Shown piece after piece: positions 9,301 through 18,800 of a stretch of DNA of 53,945 nucleotides. A program made the translations under genes and the position numbers. Source of the DNA: Cyclobacteriaceae bacterium (GTDB lineage: Bacteria; Bacteroidota; Bacteroidia; Cytophagales; Cyclobacteriaceae); contig WFNR01000138.1 in NCBI GenBank assembly GCA_015488485.1, positions 1 to 53,945 of the forward strand, written 5' to 3'. The notes below the pieces were generated by a model. The model saw nothing but the letters and a program-made list of their open reading frames with translations. It was not told the DNA's origin and did no database searches. Every line of letters begins with the position of its first letter. The stretch's first letter is position 1.

Positions 9301-10691
9301 TACGACCGGTAGTTATGACGGCAGCAGTAGCTTCTTTCGGTTTTCTACCCATGGCTCTGTCAACCACAGCCGGTGCCGAAGTGCAAAAGCCGCTGGCCAC
9401 TGTAGTTATTGGCGGCCTGGTATCCTCTACACTGCTCACCTTGGTATTACTGCCGGTGATCTACTATCTGGTTGAAAAGAAAAAATCCGCGATGCCGCGC
9501 AAACCTGTAGTTGTAGCTATGGTAGCACTAGCTCTTTGCATCCTGGCTGGTGCACCAGCTCAAAGCCAGGCTCTTACCCTTGAAGCCGCTATAGACTCGG
9601 CCCTGCAGCGCAATGAGCTATTGCAAAATGCTCGCCTGGATATCGAGCGGGCTGCACACCGGCAAAAAGGCGCTACCATCCTGGGGCCTACTACCTTGAG
9701 CCTTACCTACGGACAAATAAATACAGCGGTAAATGATACCTATCTTAGCATAGATCAGGAATTGGGCAATCTGCTGCAGCAGGCAAAATCGGCCAATGCT
9801 CTGCGGGCGCAAGAAAAAGTACAGGAAGCTACTTATAGTCTACTGGAACGCAGGCTAAAAAGAGATGTAAAAATAGCCTGGCAAGACCTGCTTTACCGGC
9901 AGGCTGTTGTCCGCTTATACAATCACCAGATAGAGGTAATCGAGCGTTACCGGCAGCAGGCTACCCGCAAACGGGAAGCAGGTGAACTCAGTCAATCGGA
10001 GCTGGGTTTAATCGTGCTCGAACAAAGCGATATGTTGCGCCAACTGGCCCTGGCTGAAATAGACTATGCTGATGCCCTGGAAAATTTCAAACAGCTAACA
10101 AAAATCTCAACAATAAATAACCTGGCCGATACCCTGAAACTACTTCCCTTCAACCTCGACAGCCTGCAGCAGGAACTGCATACAAGCTTACTGGCACCCT
10201 ATCAGGCCGCCTTGCAATACAGCCAGGCTCGCATAAAAGCTGCCTCATCTGGCTATTTTCCGTCTATCAGCCTGGGGTATTTCAACCAAAGCATTGACGG
10301 CCAGCGCAATTTTCAGGGCATTCAGGGTGGCCTGGCCATTCCACTTTGGTACAAGCCGCACAAACAAAAAACTGCTATCGCCAGGCTGGAGGCCACTCAG
10401 GCAGCAAATATGTTGAACTACCAACGCACCATTTATGAAACCCGCTATCGCAATGCGCTCGACAAGCTGAAGAAAGTTTATCAACTATATCGTAACAACA
10501 GCACTTACTGGCGTGAACATCATAATCAACTGATGCAAGCGGTGGCCGTTGAATTGGAGTTGGGAGAAATCGATTATTTTAAATATGCACAAATAACCAC
10601 CCGGGTTTTGTCAACAACAATCAATCGTTACGACCTGATAAATAAACTTAATAAAGCCTTGATAGAAGTAGAATTTTACAGCCATGAATAA
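6393..10691 (+). CDS. CusA/CzcA-type heavy-metal RND pump fused to a TolC-type outer membrane channel
   Basis: Residues 1 to about 1030 form a complete heavy-metal efflux RND transporter: N-terminal helix, large periplasmic loops, and the TM4 proton-relay motif with D400, D406 and E413 (DFGIVIDGAVVIIEA), which are the acidic residues characteristic of the CzcA/CusA group. After TM12 comes a second signal-like hydrophobic stretch starting at M1034 (MPRKPVVVAMVALALCILAG, then APAQSQA), followed by about 370 residues of outer membrane factor (TolC/CusC-like, coiled-coil hairpins). The 1432-residue length fits the RND-OMF fusions known in Bacteroidota. It exports monovalent or divalent metal ions from periplasm or cytoplasm; Cu/Ag versus Zn/Co/Cd cannot be decided here. 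Its stop overlaps the next gene by 8 bases. Confidence 0.93.
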   Translation: MISRIIAFSLRNKLVIGLNVIAMIITGVWAMRTLPIDAVPDITNNQVQVVTVSPSLVPQEIEQFITYPIEMAVANIPDVVEVRSISRFGLSVITIVFEDKVPILDARQFVKEQLAIAETEIPPGLGKPEMMPITTGLGEIYQYTLVVDEPYRNRYDAMQLRTIQDWIVKRQLNGIKGIIEISSFGGYLKQYEIAVDPKKLSELEVTIPEVLDALERNNQNSGGSYIASGPNVFYIRTEGIVKDFHDIENIVIRQNNGIPILVKNIGRVKFGYPPRFGAMTKDGLGETVGGITLMLKGANSSEAIENVHQRIEQVQKSLPEGIRIEPYLDRSVLVGKTIRTVKNNLLEGGIIVILVLILLLGNLRAGLIVASVIPLALLFAFIMMHIFGVSANLMSLGAIDFGIVIDGAVVIIEAVLHFMLLQYAGKKLSQQQMDKAILNTSSSIIGSAAFGVFIILIVFVPIMTLTGIEGKMFRPMAQTVSFAILGAFILSITYVPVAASLLLSKHIKKKSSLADRIVGYLKRLYRPTLEYALNKAYWVLGLAMGLLLITVLVFLRMGAEFIPTLEEGDLAMQMTLRPGSSLDASIRTSTRAERILLNNFPEVKHVISKIGTAEVPTDPMAVEEADIMIILKPKEEWVSAATREELVEKMKAKLGAIKAASFEFTQPIQLRFNELMTGAKTDVAIKIFGDDMDVLYRQAQLAAAIIEKVSGAGDIKVEQTEGLPQMAVTFNREKIAQHGLNIEALNRIIRIAYAGERAGVVYENERRFDMVVRLDKREHFKLSRLFVLNANNQMVPLSELASMEIKNGPMQITREDAHRRISIGVNIRNRDVASFIEEVHQKLEQGLQLPPGYYIKYGGQFENLEAAKARLALAVPVSLGLIFVLLFFAFNSVKYAIMIYTTVPMSAIGGVFALYFRQMPFSISAGVGFIALFGVAVLNGIVLISYFNRLKNESNTDIRTLVINGGMARLRPVVMTAAVASFGFLPMALSTTAGAEVQKPLATVVIGGLVSSTLLTLVLLPVIYYLVEKKKSAMPRKPVVVAMVALALCILAGAPAQSQALTLEAAIDSALQRNELLQNARLDIERAAHRQKGATILGPTTLSLTYGQINTAVNDTYLSIDQELGNLLQQAKSANALRAQEKVQEATYSLLERRLKRDVKIAWQDLLYRQAVVRLYNHQIEVIERYRQQATRKREAGELSQSELGLIVLEQSDMLRQLALAEIDYADALENFKQLTKISTINNLADTLKLLPFNLDSLQQELHTSLLAPYQAALQYSQARIKAASSGYFPSISLGYFNQSIDGQRNFQGIQGGLAIPLWYKPHKQKTAIARLEATQAANMLNYQRTIYETRYRNALDKLKKVYQLYRNNSTYWREHHNQLMQAVAVELELGEIDYFKYAQITTRVLSTTINRYDLINKLNKALIEVEFYSHE

Positions 10692-11766
10692 ATACAAAAT
10701 CTCTTTTCTGATGGTTGCCAGCCTGATGGCCTGCCAGCCAGCCCACGAGCAAAGCAGCAAACGGTTAGCAAACGGCACAACCAGTCAGCCGGTTATTACC
10801 CAAATCAGCAAGCGCCTGATTACCGATATTGTGGAGTGTACCGGACGCATTGATGTACCTCCCAATCAGCGGGCGGCCCTATATACCCCCATCGGTGCCG
10901 TAGTATCCGATATCCAGGTATTACCGGGCGATTTGGTTCAACAAGGCCAAAAGCTTTTTACGCTTACCCATCAAAACATCGTGAAAGTGCAGGAAGATTA
11001 TTTGATTGCCAGGAGCACCTATGAAACAGAAAAGGTGAATCTGGAGCGCAAAAAGGTACTGTACGATAATCAAAGCATATCGCAACGCGAGTACCGCACA
11101 GCCCAACATCGTTTTAATGTAGCCCGGGCAAGCTATCTGAGCCTGCGGGAGCAACTTACCCTTATTGGGTTGTCACCCGCCATGGTAGAGGCCGGCAACA
11201 TTAGCAGCAGCTTGATTTTCAAGGCGCCCATAAGCGGCTTTGTAGCAGAAATTATGGCAGTTTCAGGCTCTTATATTGATGTAAACACTCCAATTCTTAC
11301 TCTCGTTAATACCGATCATAAACATGTGGAACTGCAGGTTTATGCCGATCAGATAAACCGTGTAAGACCGGGGCAGGAGGTGCGCTTTCATCTGGCCGGT
11401 AATGACACCGAGTATCAGGCGTACGTGCATCTGGTAGGCAAAGAAGTGCAGGAAGACACGCGCACCATAACAGTACATGCCCACTTGCATGAAGAAAATG
11501 ACCCCAACCTGATTGTCGGCTCCTACCTTTATGCCGGCATCCTGGTTAATGCCGACTCCTTGTACAGCCTGCCGGTAGATGCCATAGTTCAGTTAGGCGA
11601 CCAACAGGTTGTGCTGCTACATGAAAATAACAATCTTGTTCCCTATCAGGTGCAAACCGGCAAAACCTTTAAAGGCTATGTACATATCCTGAACTATCAA
11701 GAATTACTCAAGAAGAATATTGTTGCAAAGGATGCATATTACCTGTACGATAGCCAAAACGAATAG
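10684..11766 (+). CDS. CusB-type periplasmic adaptor lipoprotein of the RND metal pump
   Basis: A lipoprotein signal (MNKYKISFLMVASLMAC, Cys after LMA) anchors this 360-residue membrane fusion protein. It has the barrel-sandwich segments (VVSDIQVLPGDLVQQGQKLF and FKAPISGFVAEIMAVSGSYI) flanking a short alpha-hairpin (about residues 100-165), then the beta-barrel and membrane-proximal domains. It would assemble with the fused CusA-TolC protein to complete a tripartite pump. The ATG overlaps the end of the pump gene by 8 bases, so the two are translationally coupled. It has no extra His- or Met-rich metal-binding N-terminal extension. Confidence 0.9.
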   Translation: MNKYKISFLMVASLMACQPAHEQSSKRLANGTTSQPVITQISKRLITDIVECTGRIDVPPNQRAALYTPIGAVVSDIQVLPGDLVQQGQKLFTLTHQNIVKVQEDYLIARSTYETEKVNLERKKVLYDNQSISQREYRTAQHRFNVARASYLSLREQLTLIGLSPAMVEAGNISSSLIFKAPISGFVAEIMAVSGSYIDVNTPILTLVNTDHKHVELQVYADQINRVRPGQEVRFHLAGNDTEYQAYVHLVGKEVQEDTRTITVHAHLHEENDPNLIVGSYLYAGILVNADSLYSLPVDAIVQLGDQQVVLLHENNNLVPYQVQTGKTFKGYVHILNYQELLKKNIVAKDAYYLYDSQNE

Positions 11767-11771
11767 TAAAT

Positions 11772-11815
11772 ACCACTATAACCGCCCCTGCAGGCAGCCA
11801 TAGCGGTAAAATACT
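11772..11815. terminator. Possible bidirectional terminator between convergent genes
   Basis: Between the CusB-type gene and the convergent BNR-repeat gene, ACCACTAT at 11772-11779 can pair with ATAGCGGT at 11800-11807 with one mismatch. An inner CCTGCAGG palindrome lies in the loop. Only a short A/T-rich run follows, so the call is weak. Confidence 0.3.
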
Positions 11816-11816
11816 A

Positions 11817-14800
11817 TTATTTATACTCCTTCAAAAACTGTTCAAACGGCTTGATTTCCAGCCCTTTGAGGTTGTATTTGGTGGCTGCCTTCTCCAGCCT
11901 GGCCAGCTCTTTCGATTTGATGTAAGAGAACCTGGTCTGCGCATCATTCAATTCCTTCACCAGCATTGTCATGTTTTTGTACTGGGTGTTGGAGGGTCGC
12001 TGATAGTTGGATGCCACCGTACTGTACAGATTACCGAGTTTTTCCCGCAGTTGCTTTTTGGCGGTACCTACGTAGTTGTCACCGGTAGTGATTACCAGTT
12101 CCTTCTTAAGGTCATTCAGGCGAGCCTCCAGCGCAGCCGCTGATTTCCTTAGCTTCTTGTTCTCTTCGGCCGCTTTGTTGGCATAGGCTATAGTCTCATC
12201 AATCTGGTACACCAGGTAGGCCAGCTCCTGAATCTTGTTGTACAGTTCCCTCACCATTTTCTCCTGGGCCTTGCGGTCGGCCAGCGGTATGCCGGCACTC
12301 TCATCATAGAGCAGTTCGATTTGGTGTTTGTACTGTTTCTTACCTTTGTTCATCACCACGGTATAGGTGCCGGCCGGTACGCGCGGCCCAAAGAACCCCC
12401 CGAAGTCGAATGTCTTGCCTTTGGCCACCTTGGGTGGCGGCATGCGGTAGTTCCAACTCACTATGTTGATGCCTTTCTTTTTGCCGGCCTCCAGATCGGC
12501 CACTTTATTACCATCTTTGTCCTGCACTTCCATGGTCATTTTGCCAAATACATGGCGCTTTTTCAGGTAATAAACAATGCGTGCCGAGCGGTCCGGGTTG
12601 GGGCCTATATACTGACTGCCGTTACTGCCTCCGCCAAAGTCGCTATGGTCGTTCATAACCACCGGTTTGGTAGCAAAAAAGTGCACCTCCTTTTGCAGAG
12701 TCTCCTGGTTAAGCTCACGCAGCGGACTGATATCATCAATGATAATGATACCGCGGCCGTGGGTGGCCAGCACCAGGTCATTGGTGCGCGGATGTAACTC
12801 AATATAATGTACAGGTACCGCAGGCATGTTGTTGGTAAATTTCACCCAGTGCTTGCCACCGTCCAGGGTAATGTACAGGCCGAACTCAGTACCCAGAAAC
12901 AACAGGTCTTTGTTGACATAGTCTTCCTGAATACTACGGGCAAAGCCGTAAACCCCTTCGCCCACAATACTTTGCCAGGTCTGACCGTAATCGGTGGTTT
13001 TGTACACATAGGTGTTTTTGTCATTGGCCGTATGGCCGTCAAATACGGCATAGGCTGTACCCTCGTCAAAATTACTGGCCTCAATATGATAGCACCAGGT
13101 ATTGGCCGGCAAACCGGGTATATTGGCTGTAACATTGCTCCACTCCTTGCCACCGTTGCGGGTAATCTGCACCTGGCCGTCATCGGTACCTACCCAGATC
13201 AGGTGCTCGTTGAGTGGCGACTCGGCAATGGTGAAGATAGTACAGTGGTTTTCAGCCCCTGAGTTGTCGAGCGAGATACCGCCCGATTTATCCTGCTTGA
13301 GTTTTTCCGGGTCATTGGTAGTGAGGTCAGGCGAAATAATATGCCAGTTATCTCCACTGTCGTTGGAGCGCATCAGATACTGACTACCCAGATAGAGGCG
13401 GTCGGGCACATTGGGGCTCAAGGCCATGGCGGCATTCCAGTTAAAGCGCAGCTCTTCATAGCCGGGCACCGGAAACGGTTTGATATTACGCACCTGACGT
13501 TTTTCAATATCATAACGCCATACGCCCTCGGCTCCCTGCATCTCGGAGTACACATAGGGCTTGGTAGGATGGCGGTACACCCGGAAGCCATCGCCTGCTC
13601 CTACGCTGGTCCAGTCGCGCGCCTCGATGCCGCCCGGGCTGGCCGATGGACCAAACCAGCTACCATTGTCCTGCAAACCGCCATACACATTATAAGGTTC
13701 TTCGTTGTCCACGCTTACATGGTAAAACTGGGCCACCGGCAGGTCATTGACCATCTCCATATTATTACCGCCATCCCAGGTGCGGTACACCCCGCCATCG
13801 GTGCCCACATAAAAGCGGTCGGAGTCGTTGATATCGAACCACACATCATGGGCATCGGCATGCATGCTTCCCAGCCCTTTGAAGGTCTTGCCGCCATCGC
13901 GGCTGATGGTCGGGAACAGCCCCACCTTGATAAGCACATCGGGGTTGCGCGGGTCTATGACAATACGTGAGAAATAAAACGGGCGCACCGCCAGATTGAA
14001 ATCCTTGTTCAGATAGTGCCAGGTTTCACCGGCATCATCGGAGCGATACAGACCCATACCTTGCTTGGCCTCTACAGCCGCATAGAGTATATTGCTGTTG
14101 GAAGGCGCCAGCGCCAGGGCAAAACGCCCCAGGCCGTAGTCTTTATCAGGAGCCGGCAGACCGCTATGTATTTTCTTCCAGTTTTTGCCGCCATCGGTCG
14201 ATTTATACAGGGCGCTGCCCTGCCCACCCGAGTTGAACGACCAGGCGGTTCTGCGAAACTCCCAGAAAGCAGCATACAACACATCGGGGTTGTTCTTATC
14301 CAGAATCAGCTCCGAGCAGCCGGTATTGGCCGTACCGGCCAGCACGCGCTGCCAGGTTTGGCCGCCATCGGTGGTCTTGTATACCCCACGTTCGTTGCTA
14401 TCACCCCACAAGGGGCCCATCACCCCTATATATACCTCATCAGGATTCTTAGGATTAATTTGAATACTGCTGATGCGCTCGCTATTCTCGAAGCCCATGC
14501 GCTGCCAACTGGCGCCACCATCGGTAGTTTTGTAGAGGCCGTCACCTACCGAGGTGCTGTTGCGCGTCCATATCTCTCCGGTGCCTACCCATATTACCTT
14601 GTCGGGGTTTACCGGGTCAACGGCTATCACCCCGATAGACTGGGCATACTTGTCGAAAATAGGGGCAAAAGAAGAGCCGCCATCCATCGACCGCCACACA
14701 CCACCACCGGCAGTGCCTACATAAAGGATGCGGTCGTTGGTAGGGTGTCCCTCCAAATCGGTAATACGGCCACTCGTCAAAGCCGGGCCTATCTGCCTGG

Positions 14801-14906
14801 CCCGCATCGAGCCAAAGAGCTGTTCGCCCGATAACACCACTTCATTTTGGGCGCCAGCTACCAGCCAGCTACCCAGCAAACAGGCAACTATTAAGATCTT
14901 TTTCAT
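11817..14906 (-). CDS. Secreted BNR/Asp-box multi-propeller protein (sialidase/VPS10-like repeats)
   Basis: A signal peptide (MKKILIVACLLGSWLVAGAQ) precedes about 750 residues packed with Asp-box repeats of the form S/T-x-D-x-G-x-x-W/F: SMDGGSSF, TTDGGASW, TTDGGQTW, STDGGKNW, SDDAGETW, SRDGGKTF, SNDSGDNW, TTDYGQTW, TLDGGKHW. This indicates two seven- to ten-bladed propellers, as in the large proteins commonly annotated as glycosyl hydrolase in Bacteroidota. The last 250 residues contain a beta-sandwich-like part and a Lys/Glu/Leu-rich coiled coil. No classical sialidase catalytic set could be identified, so enzyme activity is not claimed. No T9SS sorting tail is seen. The LolA-like gene lies 23 bases upstream in the same orientation. 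Confidence 0.85.
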   Translation of the reverse strand: MKKILIVACLLGSWLVAGAQNEVVLSGEQLFGSMRARQIGPALTSGRITDLEGHPTNDRILYVGTAGGGVWRSMDGGSSFAPIFDKYAQSIGVIAVDPVNPDKVIWVGTGEIWTRNSTSVGDGLYKTTDGGASWQRMGFENSERISSIQINPKNPDEVYIGVMGPLWGDSNERGVYKTTDGGQTWQRVLAGTANTGCSELILDKNNPDVLYAAFWEFRRTAWSFNSGGQGSALYKSTDGGKNWKKIHSGLPAPDKDYGLGRFALALAPSNSNILYAAVEAKQGMGLYRSDDAGETWHYLNKDFNLAVRPFYFSRIVIDPRNPDVLIKVGLFPTISRDGGKTFKGLGSMHADAHDVWFDINDSDRFYVGTDGGVYRTWDGGNNMEMVNDLPVAQFYHVSVDNEEPYNVYGGLQDNGSWFGPSASPGGIEARDWTSVGAGDGFRVYRHPTKPYVYSEMQGAEGVWRYDIEKRQVRNIKPFPVPGYEELRFNWNAAMALSPNVPDRLYLGSQYLMRSNDSGDNWHIISPDLTTNDPEKLKQDKSGGISLDNSGAENHCTIFTIAESPLNEHLIWVGTDDGQVQITRNGGKEWSNVTANIPGLPANTWCYHIEASNFDEGTAYAVFDGHTANDKNTYVYKTTDYGQTWQSIVGEGVYGFARSIQEDYVNKDLLFLGTEFGLYITLDGGKHWVKFTNNMPAVPVHYIELHPRTNDLVLATHGRGIIIIDDISPLRELNQETLQKEVHFFATKPVVMNDHSDFGGGSNGSQYIGPNPDRSARIVYYLKKRHVFGKMTMEVQDKDGNKVADLEAGKKKGINIVSWNYRMPPPKVAKGKTFDFGGFFGPRVPAGTYTVVMNKGKKQYKHQIELLYDESAGIPLADRKAQEKMVRELYNKIQELAYLVYQIDETIAYANKAAEENKKLRKSAAALEARLNDLKKELVITTGDNYVGTAKKQLREKLGNLYSTVASNYQRPSNTQYKNMTMLVKELNDAQTRFSYIKSKELARLEKAATKYNLKGLEIKPFEQFLKEYK

Positions 14907-14929
14907 TATAAAAAGATTTACAGGTTTAA

Positions 14930-15709
14930 CTACTTATTGCCCTCGCTTTCTTCCGAAGCAGCATTAGTGTCCGGAAACTTGAAAACATTTTCATCTACCT
15001 GTGGGTTAAGAACAATGGAATCGATAACGATAGCTTGCGAACCCATGTCTTTAATACCTTCGGAGATCGAAAACGGAAAGTACATGCCATCAACCTCCTG
15101 ATAATCACTGAAAGTAGAACGGCTTATTTGTCCTTTAAACTGACCCGACTGGATTTCCTGCTCTACTACCAGAGGCACAAAATTCTCAGCATCAAAATAG
15201 TAAAAGGCAATATCGTCTTTTTCCTCTCCGTCCACCAATTTGGGCGTTTTGGTAAGTTTTATTTTAAAACACTCAGTGCCTTCTATGGCTTCTTTACCCA
15301 ATAATTCGGCTTTATAGCCCTTATCCTTATAATCGAGAAACGGGTCGGGGAAATCACCTTTCGAGCGCTTCAGGTTTTCGGTTGTTTCATTATCCTTTTT
15401 TTCCGGCTGCATATTCATAAAATTATGGCCCCAGGCCACTTCACCGTCAAAAGCCATTTGCACCAATTCCTTGCCTTGCAACTCAAACTTCATTAACTGC
15501 TTGCCATCAGCCATCTGAATAATGGTAATCGGTATCTCCATACCTTGCTGGTTTACCTTGGCATGCATCTCTATTCCTTTTATTGCGTGCCATTTATCAA
15601 GGCCCCCGGTATTTTCAAAATAGTTATTGATTATTTCATCCACATCCTGGGCTTGCAGGGTAACGGCAAATAATCCGAACAAGAGAAATAGTGTAAGCTT
15701 TGTTTTCAT
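14930..15709 (-). CDS. LolA-like outer membrane lipoprotein-sorting family protein
   Basis: The 259-residue product has a signal peptide (MKTKLTLFLLFGLFAVTLQAQ) and the features of the LolA/LppX-like superfamily: an N-terminal helix (DEIINNYFENTGGLDKWHAI), alternating beta strands forming an open barrel (GMEIPITIIQMADGKQLMKF), and the typical C-terminal FSDYQEVDGMYFPFSISEG strand pair used in Bacteroidota proteins of this type. A role in binding a lipid or lipoprotein in the periplasm is likely, but its cargo is unknown. It is the first gene of an apparent two-gene operon with the BNR-repeat protein 23 bases downstream. Confidence 0.8.
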   Translation of the reverse strand: MKTKLTLFLLFGLFAVTLQAQDVDEIINNYFENTGGLDKWHAIKGIEMHAKVNQQGMEIPITIIQMADGKQLMKFELQGKELVQMAFDGEVAWGHNFMNMQPEKKDNETTENLKRSKGDFPDPFLDYKDKGYKAELLGKEAIEGTECFKIKLTKTPKLVDGEEKDDIAFYYFDAENFVPLVVEQEIQSGQFKGQISRSTFSDYQEVDGMYFPFSISEGIKDMGSQAIVIDSIVLNPQVDENVFKFPDTNAASEESEGNK

Positions 15710-15841
15710 GGTGATTAAGATTTGTTGAAGAAATATTAATTTTTTACGAATTTACTGAATAAGACGAAGCAACGGGCGGTTTGTTACCGAATTTATACAA
15801 GGGGTAGCAAAATGTGAAGCACAGGCTGTATTTTGGCCCTT

Positions 15842-18800
15842 ATGTTGGCAAAATGGCAGGTAAGTATTGATACGGGCGGTACGTTTACCGACTGCATAGC
15901 CGTCAGCCCGCAAGGGCATACCAGGCTGCTCAAGGTGCTGAGCTCGGGTAGCCTGGGCGCACGGTTGGTGGCAGTAACCGGTAATCATCAGTTGACCCTG
16001 GCGCTACGCACCCCTGTTAGTGCCGGCCTCCTTACCGGTTATACAATATCCGTTCCGCAGCTCGGCTGGCAAAGCCGGGTTACCAAGCATGACCAAGAGG
16101 GTCACTTTCAGGTGCAGGATGAAATACCTGCTGATATGGCCGGCAAGGCAGCAGCCGTTTACCTGACGGCCCATGAAGAAGCACCCCTTCTGGCACTGCG
16201 CCTGGCCACCCACACCCCGCTCGGCAGGCCGTTTCCCCCTGTCAGCCTGCGGTTGGGCACTACCCGCGGTACCAATGCCCTGCTCGAAGGCAAAGGCGCC
16301 CGTACCGCCCTGCTGGTGAGCAAAGGCTTTGCCGACCTGCTGGCTATCGGCACCCAGCAGCGCCCCGATCTCTTTGCCCTGGATATACAGAAACCCGAAC
16401 CCTTGCCGGCCATGGTGCTGGAGGTGGATGAAGCCATTGATGCCCGCGGTGAGGTCATCAAAGATGTTGATAATGAAGAAATTAACCGTTATCGCCAGCA
16501 GATCATAGCGGCAGACTGCACAGCCGTAGCCGTGGCGCTGAAGAACAGCTACCGCAATGCCCGGCACGAAGAGCAGGTAGTCGGTATTCTTGAACAAGAC
16601 AAAAAGCTACACGTATCTGCCTCGGCCAGGTTATATCCGGCCATCAAGTACCTGACCCGTACAGAGACAACCGTGGTGAACGCCTACCTGGCCCCGGTGC
16701 TTAACGACTATCTGCAGAATATCGCCCGCGGCCTGCAGCAAGAGGATATCCGGGTGATGACCAGCAGTGGCGGCCTGGCCAGGCTATCGCATTTCCACCC
16801 CAAAGACAGCCTGCTTAGCGGGCCGGCCGGTGGTGTGGTGGGGGCGGCCGCGGCTGCCCGCGCCTGTGGCTATGAGCAGGTGCTCACCATCGATATGGGC
16901 GGTACCAGCACCGATGTGGCGCGCTACAGCGGCAGCTACGACTACACCTCCGAACTGCGGGTAGGGCGCGCCCGCCTGTTTAGTGAGGCGCTGGCTATCG
17001 AAACGGTGGCGGCCGGTGGCGGCTCGGTATGCCGGCTGCATGACAAGCGCCTGGAGGTAGGGCCGCAGAGTGCCGGGGCCCGCCCGGGGCCGGCCTGCTA
17101 CGGACAGGAAGGGCCGCTCACGGTTACCGACCTCAACCTGCTGAGCGGCCGCATCGACCCGCAGGAGTTCGGTTTCGCCCTGGACACTGACGCTGCCGTG
17201 GCCGCCTTGCAGAAAATTGCCGCCCAACTAAGTGTAAGCGATACCGATAAACTCATCAACGGCTTTTTGCATATTGCTAACCAGAAGATGGCCGATGCCA
17301 TTCGCAAAATATCCATCCTCAAAGGCTTTGACCCCAGGGAATATGCCCTATTGGGCTTTGGCGGAGCCATCGGTCAGCATATATGCGACATTGCCACCTT
17401 GCTGGATGTGTCCACCATCATTATGCCCTACCGGGGCAGTCTGCTCAGCGCAGCCGGTATTGCGGCCGCCCGCATAGAGCACCACCTGGTACATCAGGTG
17501 TTGCAGCCCTTGCAGCAGGTAGTGCTGCCGGATATCTGTGTAGCCCTGGGTGAGCAGGCCGTGGCACAGCTCAAAGCGGCCGGCATAGAGCAGGCCCGGG
17601 TAGTGCGCACCGTCCTGCACATGCGCCTGAGGGGCCAGGACAATACCCTGGAAATACCCTACCAGGCAACCACCGACCCGGCAGTAGCTTTTGAGAAAAA
17701 ATACCGCAGCCTGTTCGGTCATTGGGTTGAGCGCCCGATAGAAGTGGAATCGATTCGCGTTACGGCAGCCGAAATACAAACAGCCGACCATCTAACCCAT
17801 AGCGAAAAGACGACCGTCCGGCAGAAAATAGCACCGGCAGGGCAACGTGAGGTGCTCTTTGAGAAACGCCTGCCTACCCCGGTGTATAAATGGGAGGAGG
17901 TAGCTGTTTATGACGGCACCCTGGCCGGCCCGGCCGTCATCTACAACCCGTTTACCAGCCTGGTGATAAACCCCGGCTGGCAGGTACGCAGTACCGCAGG
18001 CTCGCTGGTTATCAGCAGGGCAGAGAAGCGTACGACACAGGCCGGCAGCCCGGTCCGACAAGCTGCCCTGCAAGAGGTGGCGCTTACCTTGTACGCCAAC
18101 CGTTTTAAGAGCGTAGCCGAGCGCATGGGCACCCTGCTGCAACGCACTGCCCTGTCGGTAAATATCAAAGAGCGCCTCGACTTTTCCTGTGCCCTGCTCG
18201 ACCGGGAAGGGCGCCTGGTGGTGAACGCCCCGCATATACCAGTACACCTGGGCAGCCTGGGTATCTGTACCCGCAAGGTGGTGGCCGCCCTGCCCCTCGG
18301 CAAAGGCGATGTGGCTATCACCAATCACCCGGCATACGGGGGCTCGCACCTGCCCGATGTAACCCTCATCGCCCCGGTATTTGCCGGTGACCAACTGCTT
18401 GGCTATGTGGCCAACCGGGCGCACCATGCCGAGATTGGCGGCAAAGCTCCGGGCTCAATGCCGGCCGATGCTACCAGCCTGGTCGAGGAAGGCGTGGTAA
18501 TCAGCCCTACCCTGCTGATGAAAGACGGCCAGCCGCAATGGGCTGCCATTGAAAAAATACTCACTACTGCCCCCTATCCTTCACGCGCCACAGCCGACAA
18601 TCTGACCGATTTTCAGGCGGCCCTGGCCAGTATAATCGAAGGCCAAAAAGCTATGCAGGAGCTCATCGCCAAATTCGGCAGCAGCCAGGTGATCGACTAC
18701 ATGCAGCAACTGGCCGGGCTGGCCAGCCAAAGCCTTACCGACAGCCTGAATAACTTGAACAATGACCACTGGCAAGCCTCCGAATACCTGGATGACGGCA

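Noticed and set aside
9492..10691. Separate TolC gene starting at the internal ATG at 9492
   Set aside because: The reading frame is continuous with CusA and RND-OMF fusions of this length are known. It is kept as one gene, and the internal start is mentioned only as a possibility.
12321..14834. Long plus-strand frames opposite the BNR-repeat gene
   Set aside because: They lie wholly inside a well-supported minus-strand gene, have no family signature and contain repeat-like translations caused by the Asp-box repeats. Treated as shadows.
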